Both the position numbers and the translations under genes were made by a program. A stretch of 29,151 nucleotides of DNA from contig BFEA01000402.1 of the NCBI GenBank assembly GCA_003427395.1, positions 989,636 through 1,018,786 on the forward strand, written 5' to 3'. This DNA comes from Chara braunii. Taxonomy: Eukaryota > Streptophyta > Charophyceae > Charales > Characeae. Of the stretch, positions 19,640 through 29,078 are shown one piece after another. The notes under the pieces are model-generated. The model was not told where the DNA came from. It worked only from the letters and a program-made list of their open reading frames with translations, and searched no databases. The number at the start of each line of letters is the position of its first letter. Within the stretch, counting starts at the first letter, position 1.

Positions 19640-20700
19640 GGAGTTCCGATACGACTACACTGGGCACCAGACGTTCATCATCAGGGCCAATGAGTTCCTC
19701 ACATCAAAGCGCACATTGGTAATCACCTTCTAGGTGAAAGGGGCTGACAAGGGTGTGGAGGGTGCAACTGATGACCAGATTGCTGATTGCATCTTTCACA
19801 GGGAGAGCTATTGGAGGGACAAATGGCTGCTCGTTGTGTTCCCCACATCCCTTCAGCACCAGGCGGGGCCCTCTTTGATTTTGAGGGCTGCACCCCAAAG
19901 CCCCTCAGCAAAAGAACGGGCGTTAAGGCCAAGAGGCACAGAGACATACAACTCTGGAGCGAGGTAGCCAGGTCCGGGATTACCATAACTACGTGTTTGC
20001 AGAGATCAGAGACCGTCGAGTCAGATCAGGAACCTTGATTGGGACACTCACAGAGATTGAGTTCATTTGGACCTGAGTTGATCTTGCTGTGGTGAGGACA
20101 CTGACACTGGATACCAGACCGAGGCATCGGTGGAGAGCAGTATTATGACGGATTGCATATCTCCTGGCACGCTACATACTTGAGGGAGATTGATCACGTT
20201 CCTGCATGTCCAGCGAGCCCAACTCAGAGGAGGTTGCAGGTCCCTCCAAGGGGAAGTGGGCGGTCCCTTATCTCGGGGATGGATACAGTCATCTCGTTGG
20301 GGCCGGCTTTGCTATGTAGGCTTTCAGGAAGCCACTCTATGGGGACCGTTTTCTTGAGGTGTCCTATGTCCACATCTACGGCAAGGGACGAATTGAGATT
20401 TTGATTGGAACGACTAGCGATATTATTTTGACCGAGGAGTTGTACCTTCGGAGTGTGGCGGATGACAAGATGGCCAGGTGCATGGCTTATATTCTGAAGA
20501 TTGACCCAGCAGCAACGTTGGACATCAGTTATGCGGTCCCGGAGTCCAATGCGACACAGGCCCTCAAGGATGGTGAGGAGCAGCGTGTACCTGAGGTGCA
20601 GTACTGGAAAACCGAACCGACTCGCGAGGGGTTGCCGCTTGTAGTCATTGATTGAGGTTAATCTTTCTGGTCACTGAGATGTACTCAAACATTCTTATTA
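19640..20700 (+). pseudogene. Extra gypsy-borne or captured ORF of unknown family, frameshifted
   Basis: Coding-like sequence in three changing frames lies between the minisatellites and the 3' LTR. The first frame includes YDYTGHQTFIIRANEFLTSK, a TAG at about 19732, and ADDQIADC-like text (TDDQIADCIFHRESYWRDKW). A shift near 19865 gives LFDFEGCTPKPLSKRTGVKA and KRHRDIQLWSEVARSG. A last frame (about 20280-20655) gives HLVGAGFAM, FLEVSYVHIYGKGRIEILIG, KMARCMAYILKIDPAATLDI and TREGLPLVVID. The residue mix and the way adjoining frames complete each other indicate former protein. I do not recognise the family. Its place, 3' of pol and before the LTR, is where some plant gypsy elements carry an env-like or accessory ORF. 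A captured host gene is the alternative. Confidence 0.5.
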
Positions 20701-20888
20701 TTATGATTCCTCGATGACTGCATCCCTCCAATGTCTGGTCCCTGCATTTCTTGTGCACTGCTCTTCAGTCTTTTGTCTCTGGTCATGATCTTGCAGAGTC
20801 TGGCTTCTGTTCTCTTCGTCTTACATGTGTTCCTTGTCCTATGATGCATGGTATGACTTTATATTTTCTTTGTTCTTTCAACACTTAG

Positions 20889-21060
20889 GTCACACTCAAA
20901 GCCACCCAAGGACTCCTTGAATAGGGATTCCAATGATTTTGAGTCTGGCTTTTACACGGGGTCAGGCGCAAGCGATAAAACTGAACGCCTTGCTCTAAGT
21001 CGTGCCGCTGCTGGCAGAAGGGATGATTCTATCTACTCGACTATGTTATTGAGAGGGTGA
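20889..21060 (+). pseudogene. Possible last exon of the extra ORF, ending at the 3' LTR
   Basis: A T-rich tract leading to CAACACTTAG at 20888 looks like a splice acceptor. Directly after it an open frame of 56 residues begins SHSKPPKDSLNRDSNDFESG and ends STMLLRG with a TGA at 21058-21060. The composition (polar, no low-complexity) is protein-like. The donor is uncertain; GAG|GTTAAT at about 20656 is a candidate. The stop overlaps the TG that I take as the start of the 3' LTR, preceded by the purine-rich TTGAGAGGG. It could be a spliced terminal exon of the upstream ORF or an unrelated short frame. Confidence 0.4.
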
Positions 21061-22116
21061 TTTGCACATGCTTATTCCATATCATATCTTAACAAAATCC
21101 TGCGTGACAGCCCTCCAGTCCACCAACCCACTACACTTGGTCTGGGGAGGGACAGTGAACCTGGCCTTGGAAGCAGTGGGGGCGTGACAGGGCACCCCAA
21201 GTGTATCCAGTGCGCTCCAAGGTCGGGGGGTGGGGTTTCCTTGAGCCTGGCACCCTTTTTCAGCTGCTGAACCAGGCCTGGCTGTGTGACTGGGCGCTCC
21301 CTTTTTGCAGCATGTGACCCGTGCACGACATGTCATGAACGGCCTTTCGGCCAGTAGGAAAGTAGGGAGCAGCAACGATGACGTTGCAGAGTTGGATGAA
21401 CCAACTGTCGGTCCCAGGCCCAGGGTGCAGATCCTGAGGCCCAATTTGAAGCTACTGGGCCCCAGGTCGTGCAAGCACCTTTTCATAAAGAAAAGTGCCT
21501 TGCGCCCAGCCAGGCATTCTGGTCATGGGCATTCTGTGGCCATGGTGCTCGACTGGGCGCTGGTAGGCTGCTAGGCGCTGGGCACCCATAGCCAGGCTGG
21601 CCTCGCATGATGCCGGTGGTGATGGTGGTTCTTGGCAACCGGAGACGACTGACTGTGGGGGTCGGGAGTGGGGTGTAGAGCGAGAAGGGACATGTACCTG
21701 ATGTGTATGCGGTGGTCTGCATTGGCGACTTTGTCATGTACNGGGGTCGGGAGTGGGGTGTAGAGCGAGAAGGGACATGTACCTGATGTGTATGCGGTGG
21801 TCTGCATTGGCGACTTTGTCATGTACATTGGTCTTCGTCTGAAGTGATTCCTGGTTGCATCTTCGGAGTGTAGGCTAGTATAGGCGCTGAGTAGTTGTAC
21901 GTTGAGCGCTTGAGCGCCAAGAGAGAAGAGCGACATTGGATGCATTGTTGATGGTGGCGAGTTGGGGCTGACATTGACACTTGAGCTCAATGCATTGCTC
22001 TTATTTGGCTTGTATCTCGGTGCATACTACTTTCTGCTTGGTACATGACAATCTGATCTTCAATGTGATGTTGCAATTTGGTTTTCTGTCTATTGCTCTC
22101 GCTCATTTTCCTTGCA
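21058..22116 (+). repeat. LTR-like repeat, 3' copy, of the Ty3/gypsy element
   Basis: From 21192 onwards the sequence matches 9075-9914 in the same orientation. It ends CA (TTTTCCTTGCA, 22116) at the homologous position. The leftward extension to TG at 21058 follows a short polypurine stretch (GAGAGGG). The apparent 1,059 bp include an 85-bp artefactual duplication at the N (21742), so the true length is about 974 bp. No 5-bp target duplication can be tested because the 5' LTR has lost its start. Confidence 0.55.
21658..21826. other. Exact 84-bp duplication around a single N: assembly join
   Basis: Positions 21658-21741 and 21743-21826 are identical over 84 nt and are separated only by N at 21742. 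The other copy of the repeat (about 9544-9630) has this segment once. This is what two overlapping contig ends look like when placed side by side with a placeholder N. Confidence 0.88.
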
Positions 22117-22530
22117 GTTGGGACTACAGCTAAAGAAGAAAAAAAAAGACAACAGTTATCACATATTGTCAGTTCCAGATCCTTGTTCCTATGAAAGAGA
22201 TTGTGATCCAGACAGGGCCATACTACCGCCATAGTGATAGAGTGACACACCACACACACGCCCAAGTTGGGTCCAAGGATGATGGTAAACCCATTTCTAC
22301 AATCATGGCAAACCCTTTTCTTGTTTTTGCCTATCTTCTTCCCTTTCCATTTTTTTGAAAAATGGCCGGCCCCAGGTAATTCAGAATTATTTTGTTCTGG
22401 TCATCTGATTGTGCCTGGACTTGAACTTGGGTCTGTATTACAACAGTTTGCGGGTGTACCAGGAAATGCATGCACTCTAAATCCGGTGAATGAAACACGC
22501 TGGAGCTCACAGGCTGACAGAGAAGACACC
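22117..22530. other. No gene recognised
   Basis: This is the flank between the gypsy 3' LTR and LINE B. It holds an A-rich patch (22133-22148), a short CA run and a perfect 8-bp inverted repeat CCATTTTT/AAAAATGG with a 3-nt loop at 22347-22365. The frames are not protein-like. Confidence 0.5.
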
Positions 22531-23190
22531 CAGTAACAGAAGCCCAGGAAATACTTGCACTCAAGGTAAAAAGAAACCTAATGGAACCCCTCAGAACAAT
22601 ACACCCAGAAGTGAGGAGACACACCTATAGGAAAAGAAACAGATCCCAAGACATCACTAGCTCAGCAATAGATTACTTTCTGGTTTCAGGGCACAATACA
22701 CAATGTAGGTATAGGTAAGATACCCTACCACAGCGGGTTAGATCACAGTTCAATCTTCTTAAATCTTCTGTTCAACTCGAGCCTGTATAAAGGTCACATT
22801 TTTTTTCAACACCAATAACTTCATACTCCAGGCAACAGAAATGAACAATCAATAGCTCAATCCTGCATAGATTCAGAGAGAGAGGGAGCTGACTTCCCTA
22901 ACCTCGTAGCCAACCTGTCCAAAGCAGCCTCTGTAGCCTCCAGGAAACTAGCTCTTCGAAGAAACCAGCGGATAAGAGAACTGGAAGCAGCAGTCAGCAT
23001 CACAGAAACTAATCTCATATATAAACAACCCCGGGGCTACAGCCTACAAGCAACTGTTGACTAGAGCGAAGGCGGAACTTGGCAACTGGGACGCCAGGAA
23101 GGCCAATGGCTTAAGACTAAGGGCATGGACCAGAGAACAGGAAGAAGGAGAAAAAATAACCAACTTTTTCTTCCAAGAAATTAAATCCAG
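22531..23190 (+). pseudogene. LINE B ORF2, endonuclease C-terminus and linker
   Basis: Pieces include EVRRHTYRKRNRSQDITSSA followed by IDYFLVSGHN, matching the SRIDLILA step of the endonuclease, then TAGLDHSS (the DH of the last catalytic motif). A coiled linker follows (ANLSKAASVASRKLALRRNQ), then LTRAKAELGNWDARK and [12 protein letters not shown], the usual text just before the RT. Several stops and frame changes occur. The U6 retrocopy is inserted directly after EIKS. Confidence 0.7.
23183..23190 (+). repeat. Target-site duplication, 5' copy, U6 retrocopy
   Basis: AAATCCAG occurs here and at 23310-23317. The opposite strand would be nicked at TTT/AA, the kind of site used by L1-type endonucleases. 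Confidence 0.85.
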
Positions 23191-23209
23191 TGTCCTTCGG
23201 GACATCTGT

Positions 23210-23241
<32 letters not shown>

Positions 23242-23312
23242 GGCCCCTGCGCAAGGATGACACACATAAATCGAGAAATGGTCCAAATTTAAGAAAAAAA
23301 AAAAAAAAAAAA
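23191..23312 (+). pseudogene. U6: U6 snRNA retrocopy with A-tail, inserted in LINE B
   Basis: Positions 23192-23290 match full-length plant-type U6 snRNA. They include the 5' hairpin GUCC-UUCG-GGAC, AAAATTGGAACGATACAGAG, the ACAGAGA box, the AGC triad, TGGCCCCTGCGCAAGGATGA and the 3' AAATGGTCCAAATTT. U6 is the catalytic core RNA of the spliceosome. Here it lacks any plant U6 promoter (USE, TATA) upstream, since LINE coding adjoins it. It ends in AAG plus a long A-run instead of a T-run terminator and is flanked by an 8-bp duplication. Those features define a processed retrocopy, not a gene. One extra T sits between the duplication and the U6 start. The 5' stem is one base pair shorter than the Arabidopsis form as I remember it. 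Confidence 0.93.
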
Positions 23313-23317
23313 TCCAG
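23310..23317 (+). repeat. Target-site duplication, 3' copy, U6 retrocopy
   Basis: AAATCCAG follows the A-tail. The LINE B frame continues from it as KSRGRKES. Confidence 0.85.
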
Positions 23318-25670
23318 AGGAAGGAAGGAAAGCCATCCACCTACTAAGAGGAGAAGAAGGGCTCACAATCCGAAAAAAATGCTTTCCATCGCAGAAGCCT
23401 TCTTCACAAATCTCTACACTTTCAAAACTGAAAGCCCCACGCCCAGATCAGTAATACAGGCAAGAGAAAATTTCTGCAAATACTTGGACAAGGCGATCCC
23501 TTCCACTGTGGCTGACCGGTTAGATGAACCAATCAGCGACAGTGAAATAGAAGAGGCCCTGGACTGTATGAAACCAGGGAAGACTCTAGGGCAGCACGGC
23601 CTCTCCAAGGAGTTTTGGCAGCATTACTGGAGCTCTTAAGGGATGACTACCGCAACTCTGTGAGAACAGCCTTCGGTAAGGAATCTATCTAAGCACAGGA
23701 ATAGTCACACACTACTCTATAAGAAAGGGGACCCGGCGGATATCAAGAACTAAAGACCCATTAATCTTCTAACGGTCACATGTAAAATCTTAGCCAAACT
23801 ACTAGCCAACAGGATAAGGAAAATCACTGAAGTTGCTTCCGAATAGATCAGACAGGATTCAATCCGGGCAGGTTCATTCTTGATAACGTAATGACTCTAG
23901 CAGAATCCATACGTTATATCAAAGATAAAAAAAATGAACGCAGTGATTCTCTTCTTTGATTTCAAAAAAGTATACGATCAGGTCAATTGGGACTTCCTCC
24001 AGCAGTGCATGGAAAAGGTGGGAGTAAGACCCTACTTTAGGAAATGGGTAAGTGTCCTCTACAATTATGCTCATGGAGCTGTGCAAGTCAATGGCCACGT
24101 ATCCAGTTCCTGTAGAATATCCGCATCTCTGAAACAAGGGGACCCTCTGGCAGCACCTATCTTCCTTTTCATCATGGGAGCTATAGCTTCCTTCCTGAGA
24201 AAGGACCCATCCATCCAAAGACTTACGAGCCAAACAGAGGACCCCAGTTGAGTCCACAATATCCCCCCCGCGATCCTATTCGCCGACGACCTAACCGTCC
24301 TGATTACAGCATCAAACTCCTCCCTTTAAGCCCTTACCAGAGCAATGAACGCCTACCAATTAGCCTCAGAAGTATGGATTAACTGGCAGACAACAGTCGG
24401 ATGGTGGATCATAAACGGAAGCTTAGATCTTCCACAGAGCACTCCTGAAGGAATGAGCTGGCCCGATCCTAAGCACCCGATGAGGGTCCTGGGAATCCAG
24501 ATGACAGAACAAGGGGCCGCTGCAGAGATGGCTCCCAGCTTGCTGGCCAAAATGACCAACAAACTGGTGGGATCCTGCGGCAAGGTCTACACCTCCCTTT
24601 ATGGGAGACCTCTGGTATTAAACTCCTCAATCTCCTCAAGGATGTGGTATGTGGCTGCATTCTCGACCCCAGAACATAAAATGCTAAAAGACCAGCTTAC
24701 CTTTGGACAGGAGATCCCTCTAGACAACATTTCATTACCAAAGTGGCATGCCAATATGTCACTAGAAAGAAAGGTCGACGAGGACTAGGCGTTCTGGACC
24801 CGACTACCCAAATAGAGTCCCTCCAGACCAAATGGATCTTAACACTAATCGACAGACCCAACCTACCCTGGAGGTCTTTGGCCCTGGAGGGAATATAACA
24901 ACTGCCTGTATACAACATACCGGCTAACATGGAAGGTTCCTTATGGGTAATGAGCTAATTGTGGTCAATGACGGGAAGCACTCAAGGCTCAGCACAGGCA
25001 AGAACCGATTCCCGAATAAACTTCTGGAACAGAATCCTGAAAGCGTGGAGAGAGATCTTCCCGGCCAAGGTAAGAAAACCACAGGATAAGGAAGAGATAC
25101 TCAGACAACCCCTGTTCTGCAATCCATGGATAACAAAAGAGGAGGAAAGCCTAATGGCTCTTACTACAAAAGACAGAGGATGTGGAACATGGCTCGAAAG
25201 CGGGGTTTGGCAAATCACACACATGATGACAAGCAACTCAGGAACAGCCTCAAAGGATGCCACGACCTGGCCCATAACCTACAAGAAGTAATTTCAACTA
25301 TTCCACAGGACTGGGTACCAATCTCTCAAAGAGGACAGACGTTGGGCAATTGGAGAATGGGCGGTAATGAACCATGTGCACCCCCAGGATTATGAGAAGG
25401 AGAACTAGTTCATTTTCACCATGCACGAAATAGAGGAACCCGGAACAGAGTACAGCAGGGTCAGTAAAAACACCACAGCTCAAGTATCAGTCACAGAGGA
25501 TAGACTTAGAAAGATAAGAGAGATAGAAAACAAATAACTAACATTTTTTCTCCCCCAAACTGCACCAGACAATTTAGAGTTAGATCCAACTGAATGGGCA
25601 TGGAATTTGAAACAAAAATCCTCAAGAATCAGCCTTAAATTTAACGTATTACACTATACAACAAGGCTGA
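23318..25670 (+). pseudogene. LINE B ORF2, reverse transcriptase and C-terminal region
   Basis: After the U6 insert the RT entry reads [20 protein letters not shown] and [32 protein letters not shown], with a stop in place of the following Y, comes next, then INLLTVTCKILAKLLANRI. The palm is VILFFDFKKVYDQVNWDFLQ (about 23937-23996), ISASLKQGDPLAAPIFLF and FADDLTVL (about 24281). MRVLGIQMTEQG, YGRPLVLNSS and the later QPLFCNPWIT and IPQDWVPISQRG blocks follow in changing frames to about 25630. The first RT aspartate (FFDF) and the FADD pair are kept, but many stops and shifts make it inactive. Confidence 0.82.
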
Positions 25671-25900
25671 GCGTTTTCTCCACTCCTTCTCACCTTGCAT
25701 CCTTGAGGAGGTGATCCAGCTGCCCCTTCCAGTACCGGTACTTGGTTTCAACCAAGTGCTTTTTTTTCAACCCTTCATGATAGCGCAGGACTTACGTGTA
25801 TTTTGCACTTTCTTTTTTCCAAGTTGTTTTACAAATTTTTGTTTTTGACTTAGAAGTACACTTTTTACCTAGGCCCGGGCACCCAACTTCTGCCCAGGTA

Positions 25901-25923
25901 CACGCCCGGGTGCCCGGCCGGGC
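25901..25923 (+). repeat. GC-rich palindromic motif, copy 1
   Basis: This 23-nt sequence is identical to 26288-26310 and contains the perfect palindrome GCCCGGCCGGGC. It lies about 40 bp upstream of an A-run. Related shorter pieces (GCCCGGGCACCC, CCCCGGGCAGGG) sit on either side. Confidence 0.85.
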
Positions 25924-25957
25924 ATGAACCCCGGGCAGGGTTCCGATCAGCCCCAGC

Positions 25958-25959
<2 letters not shown>

Positions 25960-26003
<44 letters not shown>
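25960..26003 (+). repeat. Poly(A) run (44 nt)
   Basis: Forty-four A follow CAGCCCCAGCGC. It could be the tail of a short retroposon that includes the GC-rich motif. No flanking duplication is found. Confidence 0.85.
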
Positions 26004-26006
<3 letters not shown>

Positions 26007-26287
26007 GGAAAAAACATATGTTGTGTAGAATTGAAATACAAACAACTTTTGGCTGAGGGTCACATTCAATTCGTCACAGAATCCGAGACAAAAACGAAAA
26101 TAACGGAATCACACAAAGGCACCCCCCTTTAGACCCCTTTGGCCCTTTAAGACCAATTTATACCCCCCTCCCAACCCCTTGACAGCCAACTTGCAAAAAT
26201 CGAAATGAGCCCGGATTTGGGGTCCTCTGGGAGAGCACAGAAAACCAAAAAAAAGAAAAGAAAAAAGACCTTTTTTTTTTGTGTGTG

Positions 26288-26310
26288 CACGCCCGGGTGC
26301 CCGGCCGGGC
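26288..26310 (+). repeat. GC-rich palindromic motif, copy 2
   Basis: This exact second copy of the 23-nt motif follows a T-run and GTGTGTG. Sequence on both sides differs from copy 1, apart from nearby A/T homopolymers. Confidence 0.85.
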
Positions 26311-26630
26311 GTGAGAATCTTCCTAGATTTTTACTAGATTTTTACTACTTTTTAGGACTCAAATATAAAGAAGAAAGTCCATCTGTCATTTCTCAATCAC
26401 AAGAGAACAGGAACTTGATAATTAGAGCCACCTATTCTACGTGCTTTTATTGCAAGGTTAAGTACCGCTTTCTCTGATGGAGACTGTCGGTATAAAAAAA
26501 CGATGCCTTTCCACTTGGCTATAGGTTATAGATTGTGACGTAGATCCACAGGACCCAACCCAATGATAGCCAAGAGATGGTGGAAACACCTAGAAGTGGA
26601 TCCAGGGATCTTCGGCTCAGCCCCTTAAGT

Positions 26631-29078
26631 TCAGAATATCAAAGTGGCTAATCCTATATCTAGCAGTCCCTCTAAACCTTGGCTACATGTTAGCGGCAAA
26701 AAAGAGGATAGAAGTCCGCTTAAAGAACTAGGTGCCAGTTCAGAAGTGGTCTTTTGCTGATCCTCGTGTTGCGATTGTGCCTCGTGTGGCCCGGTGAATT
26801 CATCTGACCCTTCTGTTACGAAAACTCCTAGTGGACAAGTAGCAGTAATTTTTTCACGAATTACTGCCATCAGATTCTGTCCCTCCTCGAAATGTGGGAG
26901 TGCAAAGGAGACATCTGTGGCCACCTGCCGGTCACCTGTCTCCTTAACATACCTTGCAGCTAATAGAGGCCGTAGACCCATCGTGGCGAGTCTGGTGGAT
27001 TTGGCTTGTTGCAGCACGTGTGGGGCTTTGCCGTCAGCTATGTGCCGCAGAGATGTGAATTCTGGTTCATATGCGGCGTTGAGTTTCTTCAACTTTTCTG
27101 TTTGCGCCTCAATGACAGCAAGATCCATTTCAAGCTCAATGCACTCTGTCTTCCTTGTGTTCTCATTCTGGCCGGACTTCTGGTCATCTTTTTTGTGTGC
27201 TTTGATGGTTTTCCATTTCTTTGGGCGCAGGTCTTGGAATGATTCTTCTGAGTCCCTGTTTATTTCCTTAGCGTCCAGCTTCCCCTGTTCTCTGGTTCTT
27301 TTTTTCTCTGTGTACCTGAAGGCAGTGTACTCTGAGAACTCTTGTTCAAGCAGTTCATAATTGTTTGCTGACCAGCTACTGTGCCTTGCTTCTGATTCCT
27401 CTCTGTGCGTTTCAGGCACGCTGCCCGGATGTTGAAGAGGTGTTCCCTCTCCCTCTTGACCTTTTCAATATACTCCCGTAGCCACTGAAGAGATCTGTTG
27501 GGAGAGGTGCCTGATCGTTGATGGTAGCCGAGCCACATGAGCTCTTGCTATCCTCAATGTCTTCTTCATCCATAGTCGAGTCTGCGTCCTTATCCATAAA
27601 GCGGGCTGTGGTGACCTGCGGGTCTGTCTCAACCTCCTCCTCAATTTGAGCCCTATCAGCCCTGTTCGCTTTCCTCCTCTTGGAGTCCAATTGCCCTCTT
27701 TCTCGGTTGGGGCTAATGTCCAGAGTGTGTTTGCTCTCAGTTTGTTGAATGGTCCGTTTTTTCTCTTCCACCTTTCTTTTTTCGTCATTCTCTGCTTTCA
27801 ATTATTTCCTGTTCCTTGGAGTACTGTTCTGCCTGTTCTCTCACTGAATCCAAGACCCATAGCAAGTCTTCCCTTGCTTTCTCCTCCCTTATAACCCGCG
27901 AATCGTTCAGGGGGATGGTATTGATCTTCGTGGGTTGCCAACTTCTTTCCCCGTTGCCATCTTTTGCCATCTGCTGTCGGCAGGGGGAAAGATGTCCGAC
28001 TTCTTGGTTGTGGGTTCCTTATCCAAGTAGTGCCAGATCCAATCCGGATCTTCAAGATTGTCGTCAAAGACCCACCAGTCATAGGTATAATCCACAATGA
28101 ACCAAGTGTTCGGGGCTTCTTCAACCCCAACCAACATATTGGGCACAAGCTTCCTCTCTTTCTGGTTCGTGGGAAATTTGGGACAGTTTGGGCCGGTTCC
28201 CATGTGGCTTCGTCCTCTGCATCTGAAGCAGATCGGCGAGGTCTTTGTGGAGATTTCAATCAGTAATTCCCTTTCCTCGATCGTGAGTGTCCATGTTAGT
28301 GGGAACACGGGAGGATCATCCATTTTCAGAAGATTGCAGTCATGCATCCACAGTCGGGAGCAAGGAATTCCGGTGTTGGCAGAATCCACTTAAGGATTAT
28401 GTTCGCTGGGTATTGCTTCTCTAGTCTATCCACCACCAGTCCATGAAATCCCGATTGAATCCTATCAAATTGCACCCATAAATTTTATTGTTTGTACGGA
28501 ACTGTAAAGGTTGGGTTCGGTCATTGGTTCGCTTGCTTTTTCCATGCTGTTATTGTGCAAACTGGGCCTTTGCAGTTCCTTGACCTCATTTCCGCTGCAG
28601 CTCGCGCATGGTGCTCGTGATTGAACACGACCAATAGCGTATTACGACCCAAGCTCTGCAACGAGAAAGCTTCCTTGAGATTTTTCAGTTCTTCCTCTAT
28701 CTTTATCGCAGCAATCACCCATTTTTGTTTTTCTGCTGGCATGAGATCGGCTACATTTCTTGCAAAATTGAAGATGACTTCATGCTTTTCGTGAAACTCA
28801 TCCAGTTCCGCCACTTTCTCTTCTGGGTATTTCCATATTACAATCTCTTCTTCTTTACCCTGAGGGTTGGGAATCTTTTCAGTCATTTGTACTCCTTCGA
28901 CTTTTGTCCTTTCTATGAGGAACTTGAATGCTTCATTGTCAATCACGCTAGTGGACGTTTTTGTTGCCGGCGAGCCCCGCATTGCTGCAAATGAGTAAGA
29001 CGCGACATTGCGGCGATATCCCTGGCTTTGCATTTCGATATCTTTGATTTGCCCTTGAAGTGGCTGAGCAGTTCCCAA
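26631..29078 (-). pseudogene. LINE C ORF1 (gag-like, CCHC knuckle), minus strand, frameshifted
   Basis: Read on the minus strand from an ATG at 29078, the N-terminal frame (to 28521) ends in a DUF4283-like part, LLVVFNHEHHARAAAEMRSR. A second frame (from 28389) carries a zinc knuckle CX2CX4HX6C at 28230-28183 (CFRCRGRSH...C) and an acidic WWVFDDNLEDPDWIWHY stretch. Charged, helical linkers follow in changing frames (EDLLWVLDSVREQAEQYSKE, LQWLREYIEKVKREREHLFN). The C-terminal frame from 27419 to 26631 includes GLRPLLAARYVKE and ALPHFEEGQNLMAVIREKI, similar in layout to the end of LINE A ORF1. By family it binds LINE RNA. At least five frame changes occur. Its ORF2 would lie to the left but is absent. 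Confidence 0.75.

Larger units (their letters stand above)
22531..25670 (+). mobile_element. LINE B: decayed non-LTR retrotransposon fragment
   Basis: A plus-strand LINE ORF2 remnant starts inside the endonuclease and ends before the C-terminal zinc motif. Boundaries are estimates from where similarity to LINE A protein begins and ends. It shares order and wording with LINE A: EEILRQPLFCNPWIT matches EEIYRQPLFGNRWIT, and LDPTEWAWNLK matches LDPAEWIWQAP. It therefore belongs to the same broad LINE lineage but is clearly diverged. The 3' end, A-tail and target duplication are not visible. Confidence 0.8.
25671..26630. other. Junction region between LINE B and the minus-strand LINE, no gene
   Basis: No coding is recognised. 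It contains two exact 23-nt copies of a GC-rich motif, a 44-nt A-run (25960-26003) that may be the tail of a short retroposon, and AT-rich sequence. It probably holds the insertion or deletion that removed the 3' end of LINE B and ORF2 of the minus-strand LINE. Confidence 0.5.

Noticed and set aside
23191-23312. Functional U6 gene
   Set aside because: There is no promoter upstream, no T-run terminator, and there are an A-tail and a target duplication.
26205-26477. 90-codon frame on the plus strand
   Set aside because: It spans A/T-runs and the GC palindrome, with no domain and no neighbouring support.
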